64,000 nt of DNA from Anaeromyxobacter dehalogenans 2CP-C (GTDB lineage: Bacteria > Myxococcota > Myxococcia > Myxococcales > Anaeromyxobacteraceae), in contig NC_007760.1 in assembly GCF_000013385.1 (NCBI RefSeq), positions 3,322,001-3,386,000 on the forward strand, read 5' to 3'. A program made the position numbers and the translations under genes. The stretch's first letter is position 1; each line of letters starts with the position of its first letter. This document shows, in pieces, positions 33,175-48,228 of the stretch. Under the pieces are notes generated by a model. It did no database searches, was not told the origin of the DNA, and worked only from the letters and a program-made list of their open reading frames with translations.

Positions 33175-34275
33175 ATGGCGGGGGGGAAGTGGCAGCACAT
33201 CGGGAAGGTCGCGGCGGCGCTCGCGGGCGCCGCCGCGGCCGCCCTGTGGACGGCGCCGGGCGGCGCGCGCGCGGCGGGCGCCGCGCCCGAGCGGCTCTCC
33301 GGCACCGGCCTGTTCGCCGACGCCGCGCACGGGATCGTCGCGCCCGGCGTGCTCCGCTACACGCCGCAGTACCCGCTCTGGAGCGACGGCGCCGCCAAGG
33401 CGCGCTGGATCCGGCTCCCGGCCGGCAGGGCGATCGACGCGTCGGACCCGGACGCCTGGCGCTTCCCGCCCGGCACCCGGCTCTGGAAGGAGTTCTCGTT
33501 CGGCGGCCGCCGCGTCGAGACGCGCTACATGGCCCTCGGCCGCGACGGCGCCTGGACGTACGCGACCTACCGCTGGCTGCCGGACGGCAGCGACGCGGTG
33601 CGCGCGCCGGAGCGCGGGCTCCGCGGCGTGGCGGAGGTGGCGCCGGGCGTGGGCCACGACCTGCCCGCCGCCGCCGACTGCCGCGCCTGCCACGAGGGCG
33701 GTCCGACGCCGGTGCTGGGCTTCTCCGCGCTGCAGCTCTCCCCGGATCGCGACCCGCTGGCGCCGCACGCCGAGCCGCCCGGCCCGGGCGACGTGGACCT
33801 GCCCGCGCTGGCGCGCACCGGCCGGCTGCGCGGGCTCCCCCGGGACCTGCTCGCCACGCCGCCCCGGATCGCGGCGCCCTCCCCGCGCGCCCGCGCCGCG
33901 CTCGGCTACCTCCACGCGAACTGCGCGAGTTGCCACGACGCCCGCGGCGCGCTCGCCTCGCTCGGGCTCGACCTCGCCCAGCGCGTGCGCGGCGGCGACG
34001 CGCGCGCGCCGCTCGCCACCGCCGTCGGCCAGCCGAGCCGCGCGCGCCCGCCCGGGATGGGCGAGGCGCCGCTGCGCATCGCGCCCGGCGAGCCCGGGGC
34101 GAGCGTGCTCGTCCGGCGCATGGCCTCGCGCGACCCGCTCCTCCAGATGCCGCCGTTCGGCACGAAGGTCGCCGACGCCCAGGCCCTCGACCTCGTCGCC
34201 GCCTTCGTCCGGGATGACCTCGGACCGGCGACGACCCACCCGGCAGCACCCGTTCACCAGGAGAAGAACCGATGA
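33175..34275 (+). CDS. Exported dihaem cytochrome c
   Basis: This 366-residue protein has an N-terminal signal or anchor (residues 10-33) and two haem sites, CRACH and CASCH, in its second half. The first half (YTPQYPLWSDGAAKARWIRLP) belongs to a recurrent exported domain that precedes cytochrome c modules in proteins of unknown function. The C-terminus holds PGEPGASVLVRRM and LLQMPPFGT, where the Met could be an axial ligand. GAGGGG lies before ATG 33175. The stop overlaps the next cytochrome gene start (ATGA), so they form an operon, probably controlled by the repeats at 33078-33118. The redox partner is unknown. Confidence 0.8.
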   Translation: MAGGKWQHIGKVAAALAGAAAAALWTAPGGARAAGAAPERLSGTGLFADAAHGIVAPGVLRYTPQYPLWSDGAAKARWIRLPAGRAIDASDPDAWRFPPGTRLWKEFSFGGRRVETRYMALGRDGAWTYATYRWLPDGSDAVRAPERGLRGVAEVAPGVGHDLPAAADCRACHEGGPTPVLGFSALQLSPDRDPLAPHAEPPGPGDVDLPALARTGRLRGLPRDLLATPPRIAAPSPRARAALGYLHANCASCHDARGALASLGLDLAQRVRGGDARAPLATAVGQPSRARPPGMGEAPLRIAPGEPGASVLVRRMASRDPLLQMPPFGTKVADAQALDLVAAFVRDDLGPATTHPAAPVHQEKNR

Positions 34276-34835
34276 AGCGCATCGCCACCGCAGCACTCGC
34301 CGCCGCCGCCCTCGCGCTGCTCGCGGCCGCCACCGCCCCGCAGGCCGCCGGCAAGGACGCCGCGATCGCGCGCGGCAAGTACCTCGTCACCATCGCCGGC
34401 TGCAACGACTGCCACACGCCCTTCAAGATGGGGCCGAACGGCGCCGAGCCCGACATGACCCGGATGCTGTCCGGCCACCCGGAGCAGCTCGTCATGCCGC
34501 CCGCCCCCGCGCTGCCCGAGGGGCCCTGGGGCGCCGTGTTCTCGCTGACCATGACCGCCGCGTCCGGCCCCTGGGGCACGACGTTCGCCGCGAACCTGAC
34601 GCCGGACCGCGACACCGGGATCGGCGCCTGGACCGAGCAGGAGTTCAAGGAGACGCTCCGCACCGGGCGCCACCTCGGCCGCGGCCGCCAGATCCTCCCG
34701 CCCATGCCCTGGCCGAACGCCACCCACCTCACCGACGCCGACCTGTCCGCGATGTTCGCCTTCCTCCGGTCGATCCCGGCCATCAAGAACCGCGTGCCGG
34801 CGCCCATCCCGCCGGCCCAGGCGGCCGCCCGGTAG
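34272..34835 (+). CDS. Exported monohaem cytochrome c
   Basis: This 187-residue protein has a signal peptide cut near PQAAG. A single haem site, CNDCH, lies in RGKYLVTIAGCNDCHTP. MPWPNATHLTDADLSAMFAFLRSIPAIKN is typical of class I cytochromes found next to oxidases or dehydrogenases, and gives a Met ligand candidate. ATG overlaps the dihaem gene stop by four bases. It probably shuttles electrons in the periplasm to or from the dihaem protein. Similar cytochromes are often annotated as cytochrome c domain subunits of alcohol or aldehyde dehydrogenases, but no such catalytic gene is here. Confidence 0.82.
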   Translation: MKRIATAALAAAALALLAAATAPQAAGKDAAIARGKYLVTIAGCNDCHTPFKMGPNGAEPDMTRMLSGHPEQLVMPPAPALPEGPWGAVFSLTMTAASGPWGTTFAANLTPDRDTGIGAWTEQEFKETLRTGRHLGRGRQILPPMPWPNATHLTDADLSAMFAFLRSIPAIKNRVPAPIPPAQAAAR

Positions 34836-34859
34836 CCGCGCCGGCGTCCCCTGCACACG

Positions 34860-34905
34860 GGCCCCGGTCGTCCCCCGCGCTCCGGCGCGGGCGGCGGCCG
34901 GGGCC
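34860..34905 (+). terminator. Nested hairpin after the cytochrome operon
   Basis: An outer GGCCCCGG/CCGGGGCC stem (34860-34867 with 34898-34905) encloses an inner CCCGCGC-TCCG-GCGCGGG stem (34874-34891). It lies 25 bases after the monohaem cytochrome stop and probably terminates that operon. It lacks a T tract. The remaining gap to 35102 shows nothing else I can name. Confidence 0.5.
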
Positions 34906-35102
34906 TGCGCACGTCCGCACGCCTGCGGGGACGACCACCCGGCGGGATGCCCGATCCGCCGGGGTCGCGCACGCTTCTTCCCCTGCGGAGGGCCGGGATC
35001 GGCGATCCTTCCCGCGGCGGAGGCCCGGGGCGGGCCGCGCGCCGTCGCGGCCCCGCCCCTTGCCGCGCCCGGCCCTCCGGGCCGCGGCGCGAGGAGCGGA
35101 GC

Positions 35103-40382
<5,280 letters not shown>

Positions 40383-40400
40383 CGGCCCGCCGGCCCGCGC

Positions 40401-41732
40401 TCACCCTCGGCCCAGCGCCCGCAGCAGCCGCGCGCGCGCCGCCGCGAGGTCGTACTCGGCCTGCACCACCTGCGCCCCGGCGGAGGTGGCCGCCACCTGC
40501 GCGTCGCCCAGCTCGATGATGCTCCCCGCGCCCGCCTGGTAGCGGCCCTCGGCGAGCCGCAGGCGCTCGCGCGCGTTGACCAGCGCCTCGTCGGCCGCCG
40601 CCGAGGCCGCGCGCGCGGTCTGCACCCCCTGGCGCGCGGCGTCCACGTCCACGGTGATCTGCGTGCGGAGCGCGGTCTCCTGCGCGTCCACGCCCGCCAG
40701 GTTGGCGCGCGCCTCCCGCGCCCGCGCCAGGGAGCCGCCGCCCTCGAGCAGGTTCCAGCCGAGGTTCAGCGTGGCCGACCAGTTCAGGCCGTCCGCGTCG
40801 GGCCGCGTGCCCGCGTCCGACACGCCGGTCTGCGCCGAGAGCGTGGGCAGCCACTCGGCCCGCGCCGCGTCGAGCGACAGCGCCCCGGCGCGGCGCTGCG
40901 CCTCGAGCGAGGCCAGCTCGGGGCGGGCCCGGGACGCCTCGGCGACCAGCGGCGCGAGCGGGCCGTCCTCGCCGGGCACCGGCGGGATCGCCTCGTCGGA
41001 CGGCTCGATGTCGGCCGGCCACTCGAGGCCGATGGCCTGGGCGAGGAGCGCCCGCGCGTTCTCGTAGCTGTTCCCCGCGCGCACGAGCTGGACCTGGGCG
41101 GTCGCGCGGTCGGCGCGCGCCTGGGCGAGGTCGATGGCGGGGCGCGTCCCGACCTGCACGAACGCCTCCACCTGGCGAAGATGGGCCTCCTGGTTGTCGA
41201 GCGTCTCGCGCGCCACCCGCACCAGCGCGTGCGCGGCGCGCGCCACGAAGAACGCGGACTGCGCGCCGGCCACCACGTCCAGCTCGGTGGCGCGCTCGGA
41301 GGCGCGCTGCGCGTCGGCGCTCGCGCCGGCCGCGCGCCAGCGGGCGAGCTGCCCGAGGTCGAGGAGCGTCTGGCTCAGCACCGCGCGCGCGTCGAAGGTG
41401 CCGCTCGTGCTCCAGCTCGCGCCCCCCGGCTTCCCGGCGAAGTTGTCGGTGGTGCGGCCCAGCCCGGCGCTGCCGGTGAGCTGCGGCAGCAGCGGCGCCC
41501 GGGCCTGGTCGGCGCGGGCGAGGGCCGCGTCGGTGGCGGCGCGCGCCGAGCGGAGCTGCGGCTGGTGCGCCCGGGCGGTGCGGACCGCCTCCTCGAGCGT
41601 GATCACGCGCCGCGCCGGCGCGTCGGGTGCGGGCGGGGCCGCGTCCGCGGGGGGCGCGGGCGGGGCCGCCTGCCCGAGCGCCAGCGCCGGGGCGAGCAAG
41701 AGGACGGCGGCGAGCCGGGGGACGGTCGTCAT
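40401..41732 (-). CDS. TolC-family outer-membrane efflux protein
   Basis: This 443-residue protein has a signal peptide (AAVLLLAPALALGQ) and two repeated helical-hairpin units typical of TolC/OEP channels: ITLEEAVRTARAHQPQLRSARAATDAA and, later, RPELASLEAQRRAGALSLDAARAEWLPTLSAQ. TolC trimers form the outer-membrane exit duct. It is the last gene of the efflux operon; its ATG overlaps the permease stop by four bases. It would join the adaptor and ABC transporter to export a drug, toxin or peptide. Confidence 0.9.
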   Translation of the reverse strand: MTTVPRLAAVLLLAPALALGQAAPPAPPADAAPPAPDAPARRVITLEEAVRTARAHQPQLRSARAATDAALARADQARAPLLPQLTGSAGLGRTTDNFAGKPGGASWSTSGTFDARAVLSQTLLDLGQLARWRAAGASADAQRASERATELDVVAGAQSAFFVARAAHALVRVARETLDNQEAHLRQVEAFVQVGTRPAIDLAQARADRATAQVQLVRAGNSYENARALLAQAIGLEWPADIEPSDEAIPPVPGEDGPLAPLVAEASRARPELASLEAQRRAGALSLDAARAEWLPTLSAQTGVSDAGTRPDADGLNWSATLNLGWNLLEGGGSLARAREARANLAGVDAQETALRTQITVDVDAARQGVQTARAASAAADEALVNARERLRLAEGRYQAGAGSIIELGDAQVAATSAGAQVVQAEYDLAAARARLLRALGRG

Positions 41733-42958
41733 TCGAACCTCAGCGCCTGGATGGGATCGAGCCGGGAGGCGCGCCGGGCCGGGTAGAGCCCGAACGCCAC
41801 GCCCACCAGCCCGCTGAAGCCGACCGCGATCAGCACCACGTCGGCGCGGAACAGGATCGGCCAGCCGAACGCCCGGGCCATCCAGAACGAGATCCCGAGC
41901 CCCAGCGCCACCCCCACCACCCCGCCGGCAAGCGACAGGACCAGCGCCTCGGCGAGGAACTGCAGGAGGACGTCGCGCGCGCGCGCCCCCACCGCCATGC
42001 GGACGCCGATCTCGCGGGTGCGCTCGGTCACCGACACCAGCATGATGTTCATGATCCCGATGCCGCCGACGCCGAGCGACACCGCCGCGATGGCGAGCAG
42101 CAGCGTGGTGAGCGTGGCGGTGCCCTCCTTCTGCGCGCTCGCGAACTCGGCCAGGTTGCGGATCGAGAAGTCGTCGTCGGCGCCGTCGGCCAGGCGGTGG
42201 CGGTCGCGGAGCAGCGCCCGCACCTGCTGCTCGGCGCGGGCGGTCGAGGCGGAGTCCACCGCGCTCACCGCGATGACGCCCGGGATGAGGTTCTTCAGGC
42301 CGCCCTGGACCTTCGCGAGGTAGGTCGAGTAGGGCACGAACACGGCGTCGTCGAGGTCCTGGCCCATGGGCGACTGGCCCTTGGCCGCGAGCACGCCCAC
42401 CACCTGGAACGGCACGTTCTTCACGCGGACCTGCTGGCCGACCGGGTTCGCGCCCGCGCCGAACAGCTCGTCGGCGACCGTCTTCCCGAGCACGATCACC
42501 TTGGTGCCGGAGTCCACGTCCGAGGGCCCGAACAGCGCGCCCTGCGCCACCGGCCAGTTGCGGATGGCGAAGAACTCGGCCCCGGTGCCGGTCACCGAGG
42601 TGGTCCAGTTCAGGTCCTCCGACTGGATCGACGCGGTGGTGCGGAGCTGCGGCGCGGCGTACCGCACCGAGGCGACCTCGTTCTGGATGGCGCGCAGGTC
42701 GTCCCAGGTCAGCGTGGGGAGGCTCCCGAAGCCGCCGCGGGCGCCGCCGGCGGTGGTGCTGCCCGGCAGCACCATGAGCAGGTTCGACCCCATCGACTCG
42801 AACGTCTTCGCCACCTGGGCGCGGGCCCCGTCGCCCAGCGCCACCATGGCGATCACCGCGGCCACGCCGATGACGATGCCGAGCGCGGTGAGGAAGGAGC
42901 GCATCTTGGAGCGGCGCAGGGCCCGCAGCGCCACGCGCAGGGTCTGGAGCAGGTTCAC
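41729..42958 (-). CDS. MacB-type ABC transporter permease
   Basis: This 409-residue permease has the MacB/FtsX plan: one membrane helix near residues 20-42 (SFLTALGIVIGVAAVIAMV), a large periplasmic domain to about 285, and three C-terminal helices. ERTREIGVRMAVGARARDV is the family's coupling-helix motif. It starts at GTG 42958, which overlaps the stop of the ATPase gene (GTGA), and its own stop overlaps tolC. In MacB the ATPase and permease are one chain, whereas here they are separate. It would act by mechanotransmission, driving substrates from the periplasm through TolC. Confidence 0.9.
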   Translation of the reverse strand: MNLLQTLRVALRALRRSKMRSFLTALGIVIGVAAVIAMVALGDGARAQVAKTFESMGSNLLMVLPGSTTAGGARGGFGSLPTLTWDDLRAIQNEVASVRYAAPQLRTTASIQSEDLNWTTSVTGTGAEFFAIRNWPVAQGALFGPSDVDSGTKVIVLGKTVADELFGAGANPVGQQVRVKNVPFQVVGVLAAKGQSPMGQDLDDAVFVPYSTYLAKVQGGLKNLIPGVIAVSAVDSASTARAEQQVRALLRDRHRLADGADDDFSIRNLAEFASAQKEGTATLTTLLLAIAAVSLGVGGIGIMNIMLVSVTERTREIGVRMAVGARARDVLLQFLAEALVLSLAGGVVGVALGLGISFWMARAFGWPILFRADVVLIAVGFSGLVGVAFGLYPARRASRLDPIQALRFE

Positions 42959-43716
42959 GCCGCGCCTCCTTCCCGCCCGTCCGCGCTCCCCGGCTCGTCG
43001 GGGGGCGGCGGCACCGCCGCCACCGCCGCCTGCCGCGTGTCGGAGCGGAGCTTGCCGTCGCGCATGACCAGCACGCGCGAGGCGTACGCGGCGATGTCGT
43101 TCTCGTGCGTCACCAGCACCACGGTGATCCCGGTCGCGCCCAGCGCCTGGAGGATCGCCATCACCTCCACGCTGGTGCGCGAGTCGAGGTTGCCGGTGGG
43201 CTCGTCGGCGAGCAGCACCCGCGGGCGGTTCACGAGCGCCCGCGCGATGGCGACGCGCTGCTGCTGGCCGCCGGAGAGCTGGCTGGGGTGGTGGTCGGCG
43301 CGCCCGGTGAGGCCCACCTGCTCGAGCGCCTCCAGCGCGCGGCGGTGGCGCTCGGCGCTCGGCGTGCCCGAGTACATCATGGGCAGCTCCACGTTCTCGA
43401 GCGCGCTGGTGCGGGAGAGGAGGTTGAAGCTCTGGAACACGAACCCGAGCGTCCGGTTCCGCAGGGCCGCCAGCGCGTCGGCGGACAGGCCGGAGACGTC
43501 GTGTCCCTCCAGCAGGTAGCGGCCGCGGGTGGGCCGGTCGAGGCAGCCGAGCAGGTTCATGAGCGTGGACTTGCCCGAGCCGGAGGCCCCCATGATCGCG
43601 GTGAACTCGCCGCGCTCGACGGTGAGCGACACGCCCTTCAGCGCGTGCAGCTCGACGTCGCCCATGGCGTACGTCTTCCAAACGTCCTCGAGCCGGATGA
43701 GCGGGGTCTCGGCCAC
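42955..43716 (-). CDS. MacB-type ABC transporter ATP-binding protein
   Basis: This 253-residue ATPase has Walker A GASGSGKST, the signature LSGGQQQRVAIA, Walker B VLLADEPTGNLDS and the H-loop VTHEND. It belongs to the LolD/MacB branch (TYAMGDVELHALKGVSL). It starts at GTG 43716 after a short 9-base gap from the adaptor gene, with GGGGG before it. The last 30 residues form a Pro/Ala-rich tail. It powers the permease encoded directly downstream with a four-base overlap. Confidence 0.93.
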   Translation of the reverse strand: MAETPLIRLEDVWKTYAMGDVELHALKGVSLTVERGEFTAIMGASGSGKSTLMNLLGCLDRPTRGRYLLEGHDVSGLSADALAALRNRTLGFVFQSFNLLSRTSALENVELPMMYSGTPSAERHRRALEALEQVGLTGRADHHPSQLSGGQQQRVAIARALVNRPRVLLADEPTGNLDSRTSVEVMAILQALGATGITVVLVTHENDIAAYASRVLVMRDGKLRSDTRQAAVAAVPPPPDEPGSADGREGGAA

Positions 43717-43725
43717 GTCGCCCCC

Positions 43726-45015
43726 CTAGAACGGCCCGCGGCGCATGGCCCCGCCGCCGCCCTGCCGCGTGCTCGCGCCGCCGCCGGTGGCGTCGGTGAC
43801 GACCGGGTCGCCCTCCCGCAGGTCGCCGGAGACGAGCTCGGTGGCGCTCCCGTCGGTGATCCCGGTCTGCACCGCGACCGCGACCGGGTCCCGCGCCTCG
43901 CCGCGCAGCACCCACACCGTCCGGCCGCCGTCCGGTCGCGCCCGCGCGCCGTCCCCGCCGCTCCGGTCCGGCCTCGCGGCGGCCCGCGCCCCCTGCCCCG
44001 CCGGCGCGGCCGCCTCCTGCGCCTGCGCGCCCTGCGCCGGGCGCTTCAGGCCGGGCGGCGGGCGGAAGCGCAGCGCCGCGTTCGGCACGCGGAGCGCGTC
44101 GTCGCGCTGCGCGTACACGAACGTCACGGTGGCGGTCATGCCCGGCTTCAGCTTCAGATCGGGGTTCGCCACGTCCACCACCGCGTCGTAGGTCACCACG
44201 TTCTGGACGGTGGTGGCGGCGTTCCGGACCTGGCGGACGGTCCCGGAGAACACCTCGTTCGGATAGGCGTCCACGGTGAAGGTGGCGGGCATGCCGGCGC
44301 GCAGCCGGCCGACGTCCGCCTCGGCCACGCTGGTGTCCACCTGCATCTTGGCGAGGTCCTCCGCGATGACGAACAGGATCGGCGCCTGGAGCGACGCGGC
44401 CACCGTCTGCCCCACGTCCACGTTGCGCGAGATCACCACGCCGTTCGTGGGCGAGACGATGTCGGTGTAGCCCAGGTTCACCTGGGCCTGCTGCAGCGCG
44501 GCCCGGGCCTGGGCCACCGTGCCCTGCGCCGCCTGCACCGCCGCGCGCGCGCCGTCCGCGTTCGCCTGCGCGGTGTCGAGGTCGGCGGCCGCGACCAGGT
44601 TGCGCTCGGCGAGCTGCCGCGTCCGGCCCAGCTGCCGCTCGGCGTCCGCGGCCTGGGCGCGCGCCTTGGCGAGGTTGCCCTCGGCGGCCACGGTGTTCGC
44701 CTTCGCCTGGGCCACCGCGGCCCGGAACAGCTGGGGGTCGATGCGGGCGATCACCTCGCCCTTGCGGACCCGCGAGTTGAAGTCCGCGTGCAGCTCCGAG
44801 ATCCGCCCGGACACCTGGCTCCCGACCTGGACGGTGACCAGGGCGGACAGCGTCCCGGTGGCGGTCACCTTGGCCACCACCCGGCCCCGATCCACCTTCG
44901 CCGTCTCGTAGTGGACCTCGCCGGCGCTGCTGGCGGCCCGCCAGCGCCACAGGCCCAGCAGCGCGGCGAGGGCGGCGATCGCCACCCCGGCGTACGACAG
45001 TCTCCGGCGCGTCAT
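43726..45015 (-). CDS. MacA-like periplasmic adaptor (RND/ABC efflux membrane-fusion protein)
   Basis: This 429-residue adaptor is anchored by an N-terminal helix (YAGVAIAALAALLGLW). It has the usual order: barrel-sandwich half (VTATGTLSALVTVQVGSQVSGRI), a coiled-coil hairpin (about 95-175, QLGRTRQLAERNLVAAADLD), the second half (DIVSPTNGVVISRNVDVGQTV), a beta-barrel, and a membrane-proximal domain. A Gly/Ala/Gln-rich insert of about 40 residues interrupts the last domain. It bridges the permease to TolC. It is the first gene of the operon; its ATG 45015 faces the divergent D-lactate dehydrogenase gene. Confidence 0.9.
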   Translation of the reverse strand: MTRRRLSYAGVAIAALAALLGLWRWRAASSAGEVHYETAKVDRGRVVAKVTATGTLSALVTVQVGSQVSGRISELHADFNSRVRKGEVIARIDPQLFRAAVAQAKANTVAAEGNLAKARAQAADAERQLGRTRQLAERNLVAAADLDTAQANADGARAAVQAAQGTVAQARAALQQAQVNLGYTDIVSPTNGVVISRNVDVGQTVAASLQAPILFVIAEDLAKMQVDTSVAEADVGRLRAGMPATFTVDAYPNEVFSGTVRQVRNAATTVQNVVTYDAVVDVANPDLKLKPGMTATVTFVYAQRDDALRVPNAALRFRPPPGLKRPAQGAQAQEAAAPAGQGARAAARPDRSGGDGARARPDGGRTVWVLRGEARDPVAVAVQTGITDGSATELVSGDLREGDPVVTDATGGGASTRQGGGGAMRRGPF

Positions 45016-45347
45016 GGTGTGCGTGTCTCCCGGGCGGCCGGAGGCCGCGCCGCGTCGTCGTTGCCGGCCCCGCGACCCCTCCGCGTCCTTCGCGGGCCGG
45101 CATCGCGCGCCGCGGGGAGTACCCCCGAAGCACCGGAAGGTTAACCGGCCTCGGGCCGGCGTGGGTGCGCCGCGGCAACGGGACGCTCCCACGCTCGCGA
45201 CGGACCGTTCCGGCCCCCGCGCGCCGGGCTCCCGTGGCCCCCCCTGCGCGGGCCGCGTCCTCCCGGCGGCGGGCGCGGGAAGGCGCCGCACCGCCCCGCG
45301 CGGACGTGGTGCGGTGCGCAGCCGCCCGCCATGGCCACCGGAACGAC
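45016..45347. promoter_or_regulatory. Divergent intergenic region between efflux operon and D-lactate dehydrogenase
   Basis: This 332-base stretch should hold promoters for both directions. The only clear element is the perfect palindrome GGTTAACC (45139-45146), which is more A+T-rich than its surroundings. The D-lactate dehydrogenase frame remains open back to 45165, so part of it could be coding if a far upstream start is used, but those residues are Arg/Pro/Ala-rich and unlike the family. No convincing -35/-10 pair was found. Confidence 0.4.
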
Positions 45348-48215
45348 GTGCGCGCGCTCCCCGAGCCCTACCGCCGCCTCCACGAGGCGCTGGCGCGACA
45401 TCTCCCCGGCGAGCGGCTCGTCACCGACCCGCTCCGCCGCCTCGCGCTCGGCACCGACGCGAGCTTCTACCGCCTCACCCCGCGCCTCGTCGTCGAGGTC
45501 CGGACCGTGGACGAGGTCCGCCGCGTGCTCGCCGAGGCGGCGCGCCTCGGCACGCCGGTCACGTTCCGCGCGGCCGGCACGAGCCTCTCGGGGCAGGCGG
45601 TCACCGACTCGGTGCTGGTGCGCGTGACCGGGGGCTGGCGAGGCCTGCGCGTGCTCGACGGCGGCGCGCGCATCGCGCTCGAGCCCGGCGTCATCGGCGC
45701 GGACGCGAACGCGGTGCTGGCGCCGCTCGGGCGCAAGCTCGGCCCCGACCCGGCCTCGATCGGCGCCTGCATGGTGGGCGGGATCGCGGCGAACAACGCG
45801 TCCGGCATGTGCTGCGGCACCGCCCAGAACAGCTACCGGACGGTGGCGTCCATGCGCCTGGTGCTGGCGGACGGCACCGAGCTCGACACCGCCGACCCGG
45901 CCTCGCGCGAGGCGTTCCGCGCGGCGCGACCGGAGGTCGTGGCGGGGCTGCAGGCGATCCGCGCCGAGATCGAGGCCGACCCCGCGCTGCGCCGCCGGAT
46001 CGTGGAGAAGTTCCGGATCAAGAACACCACCGGCTACGCGCTGAACGCGTTCGTGGACTTCGAGGACCCGGTGGACGTGCTCCTCCACCTGATGATCGGG
46101 TCGGAGGGGACGCTCGGCTTCATCGCCGAGGTCACCTACCACACGGTCCCGGAGCACGCGCACAAGGCGAGCGCGCTGGCGCTGTTCGCCGGCGTGGGCG
46201 ACGCCGCGCGCGCCACCATGCTCCTGCAGGGCGGCCCGGTGGCGGCGGTCGAGCTGATGGATCGCGCCTCGCTGCGCTCGGTCGAGGCGAAGCCCGGCAT
46301 GCCGCCCGAGCTGGCCGGCCTGCCGGAGGGCGCGGCCGCCCTGCTCATCGAGACCCGCGCCGCCACGCCCGCCGGGCTCGGCCCGCAGGTGGACGCGCTG
46401 CTCGCGCGCATGGCGCCGGTCCCCGCGCTCGCGCCGGTCCGCTTCACCGCGGTGAAGGCCGAGACCGAGCGGCTCTGGGACGTGCGCCGAGGGCTGTTCC
46501 CGGCGGTGGGCGCCGCCCGGCCCGTCGGCACCACCGTGGTGATCGAGGACGTCGCGTTCCCCATCCGCCACCTCGCCGACGCGACCGTCGCGCTGCAGGG
46601 GCTGCTCGCGGCGCACGGCTACGACGGGATCATCTTCGGGCACGCGCTCGACGGGAACCTGCACTTCGTCTTCACGCCGGACTTCGGCGCCGAGGGGGAG
46701 GTGGAGCGGTACGCGCGGTTCATGGACGACGTCTGCACCATGGTGGCGCGCAGGTACGACGGCTCGCTGAAGGGGGAGCACGGCACCGGCCGCAACGTGG
46801 CGCCGTTCGTGGAGCTGGAGTGGGGCGCGAAGGCCACCGGGCTGATGCGGCGGGTGAAGCGGCTGCTCGATCCCGGCGGCCTGCTCAACCCGGGCGTCGT
46901 GCTGAACGACGACCCGCAGGCGCACCTCCGGCACCTGAAGGCGCTCCCCCACGCGCACCCGATCCTCGACCGCTGCATCGAGTGCGGGTTCTGCGAGCCG
47001 CGCTGCCCGTCCCGCGACCTCACGCTCACCCCGCGCCAGCGCATCGTGGCGCAGCGCGAGATCGCCCGGCTGCGCGTCACCGGCGAGGACCCGGCCGCGC
47101 TCGATCGCCTGGAGCGCGACTACGTCTACCTGGGCGAGCAGACCTGCGCGGTGGACGGCCTGTGCGCCACCGCCTGCCCGGTGGGGATCGACACCGGCGA
47201 GCACACGAAGTGGCTGCGCGCCCAGGCCCACGCCGACGGCAGCGGGGCCGCCGACCTCGCCGCGGACCGCTTCGCGGCGGTGGCCGCGGGGGCGCGCGCC
47301 GGCCTGCGGCTCGCGTCGGCGGCGCACGCGGTGCTCGGCACCGCCGCGCTCGGCGGCCTGACCCGCGGCCTGCACCGGCTCAGCGCCGGCCGCCTGCCGG
47401 TCTGGAACGAGGCCACGCCGCGCGCCGCCCGCGCGCCGCGCCTCGACGGGACGCGCCGCGGCGGCGGGCGGGTGGTGTACTTCCCGAGCTGCGTCTCGCG
47501 CACCATGGGCCCGGCCCGCGGCGACGAGGAGGGCGCGGAGGTCCACGCCGCCATGCTCTCGCTGCTCGGGAAGGCCGGCCTCGACGTGGTCTTCCCGCCC
47601 GGCATGGAGGGGCTGTGCTGCGGCATGCCCTTCGAGTCGAAGGGCTGGCCCGCCCAGGCGGACCGCAAGCGCCGGGAGCTGGAGGCCGCGCTGCTCGAGG
47701 CGAGCGAGGGCGGGCGCCACCCGGTGGTGTTCGACACCAGCCCCTGCGTGTACCGCATGCGCAAGGCGGCCGGCGGGCGGGTCGCGATCCACGATCCGGT
47801 CGAGTTCATCCAGCGGTTCGTGCTGCCGCGCGTGACGCTGGCGCGCGTGCCCGGCCCGGTGGCGGTGCACGTGCCCTGCAGCGCGGTGAAGCTCGGGCTC
47901 GGGCCCGCGTTCCGGGCCGTGGCCGAGGCCTGCGCGGAGCAGGTGGTCCTCCCGCGGGAGGTGGGCTGCTGCGGCTTCGCCGGCGACCGCGGGTTCACCC
48001 ACCCCGAGCTGACCGCCTCCGCGCTCGCGCCGCTCGCCGCGGCGCTCCCGGCCGGCTGCGCCGCGGGCTTCTCCTCCAGCCGGACCTGCGAGATCGGCCT
48101 GTCGCTGCACGCAGGCGTCCCGTACCGGCCGCTGGCCTGGCTGGTGGACCGCTGCGCGTCCCCGCGCGCCGCCCCTGACCTGGAGCCCCCGTCCCCCCGG
48201 ACGCACCTCGCGTGA
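45348..48215 (+). CDS. D-lactate dehydrogenase, FAD and iron-sulfur type
   Basis: This roughly 955-residue enzyme oxidises D-lactate to pyruvate at the membrane. The FAD-binding VAO/GlcD domain has [11 protein letters not shown] and [14 protein letters not shown]. The FAD C-terminal domain has [12 protein letters not shown] and [14 protein letters not shown]. An iron-sulfur module has [13 protein letters not shown] and [13 protein letters not shown], then two CCG domains ([21 protein letters not shown]). This four-part chain matches the long Fe-S D-LDH family (about 940-1000). The GTG at 45348 is my best start, though the ribosome site is weak; frame is open to 45165. Lactate permease and LutABC follow, so it belongs to a lactate-use locus. 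Confidence 0.88.
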   Translation: MRALPEPYRRLHEALARHLPGERLVTDPLRRLALGTDASFYRLTPRLVVEVRTVDEVRRVLAEAARLGTPVTFRAAGTSLSGQAVTDSVLVRVTGGWRGLRVLDGGARIALEPGVIGADANAVLAPLGRKLGPDPASIGACMVGGIAANNASGMCCGTAQNSYRTVASMRLVLADGTELDTADPASREAFRAARPEVVAGLQAIRAEIEADPALRRRIVEKFRIKNTTGYALNAFVDFEDPVDVLLHLMIGSEGTLGFIAEVTYHTVPEHAHKASALALFAGVGDAARATMLLQGGPVAAVELMDRASLRSVEAKPGMPPELAGLPEGAAALLIETRAATPAGLGPQVDALLARMAPVPALAPVRFTAVKAETERLWDVRRGLFPAVGAARPVGTTVVIEDVAFPIRHLADATVALQGLLAAHGYDGIIFGHALDGNLHFVFTPDFGAEGEVERYARFMDDVCTMVARRYDGSLKGEHGTGRNVAPFVELEWGAKATGLMRRVKRLLDPGGLLNPGVVLNDDPQAHLRHLKALPHAHPILDRCIECGFCEPRCPSRDLTLTPRQRIVAQREIARLRVTGEDPAALDRLERDYVYLGEQTCAVDGLCATACPVGIDTGEHTKWLRAQAHADGSGAADLAADRFAAVAAGARAGLRLASAAHAVLGTAALGGLTRGLHRLSAGRLPVWNEATPRAARAPRLDGTRRGGGRVVYFPSCVSRTMGPARGDEEGAEVHAAMLSLLGKAGLDVVFPPGMEGLCCGMPFESKGWPAQADRKRRELEAALLEASEGGRHPVVFDTSPCVYRMRKAAGGRVAIHDPVEFIQRFVLPRVTLARVPGPVAVHVPCSAVKLGLGPAFRAVAEACAEQVVLPREVGCCGFAGDRGFTHPELTASALAPLAAALPAGCAAGFSSSRTCEIGLSLHAGVPYRPLAWLVDRCASPRAAPDLEPPSPRTHLA

Positions 48216-48228
48216 AGGAGATGGCCCG

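Noticed and set aside
45139-45146. GGTTAACC palindrome as an LldR/LutR operator
   Set aside because: Eight bases only, no second copy, and it does not match the known TGGT-N-ACCA-type LldR pattern. Kept only as part of the intergenic description.
45165-45347. Extended N-terminus of the D-lactate dehydrogenase
   Set aside because: The added residues are Arg/Pro/Ala-rich and unlike the family, and no ribosome site supports the far upstream start. It remains possible.
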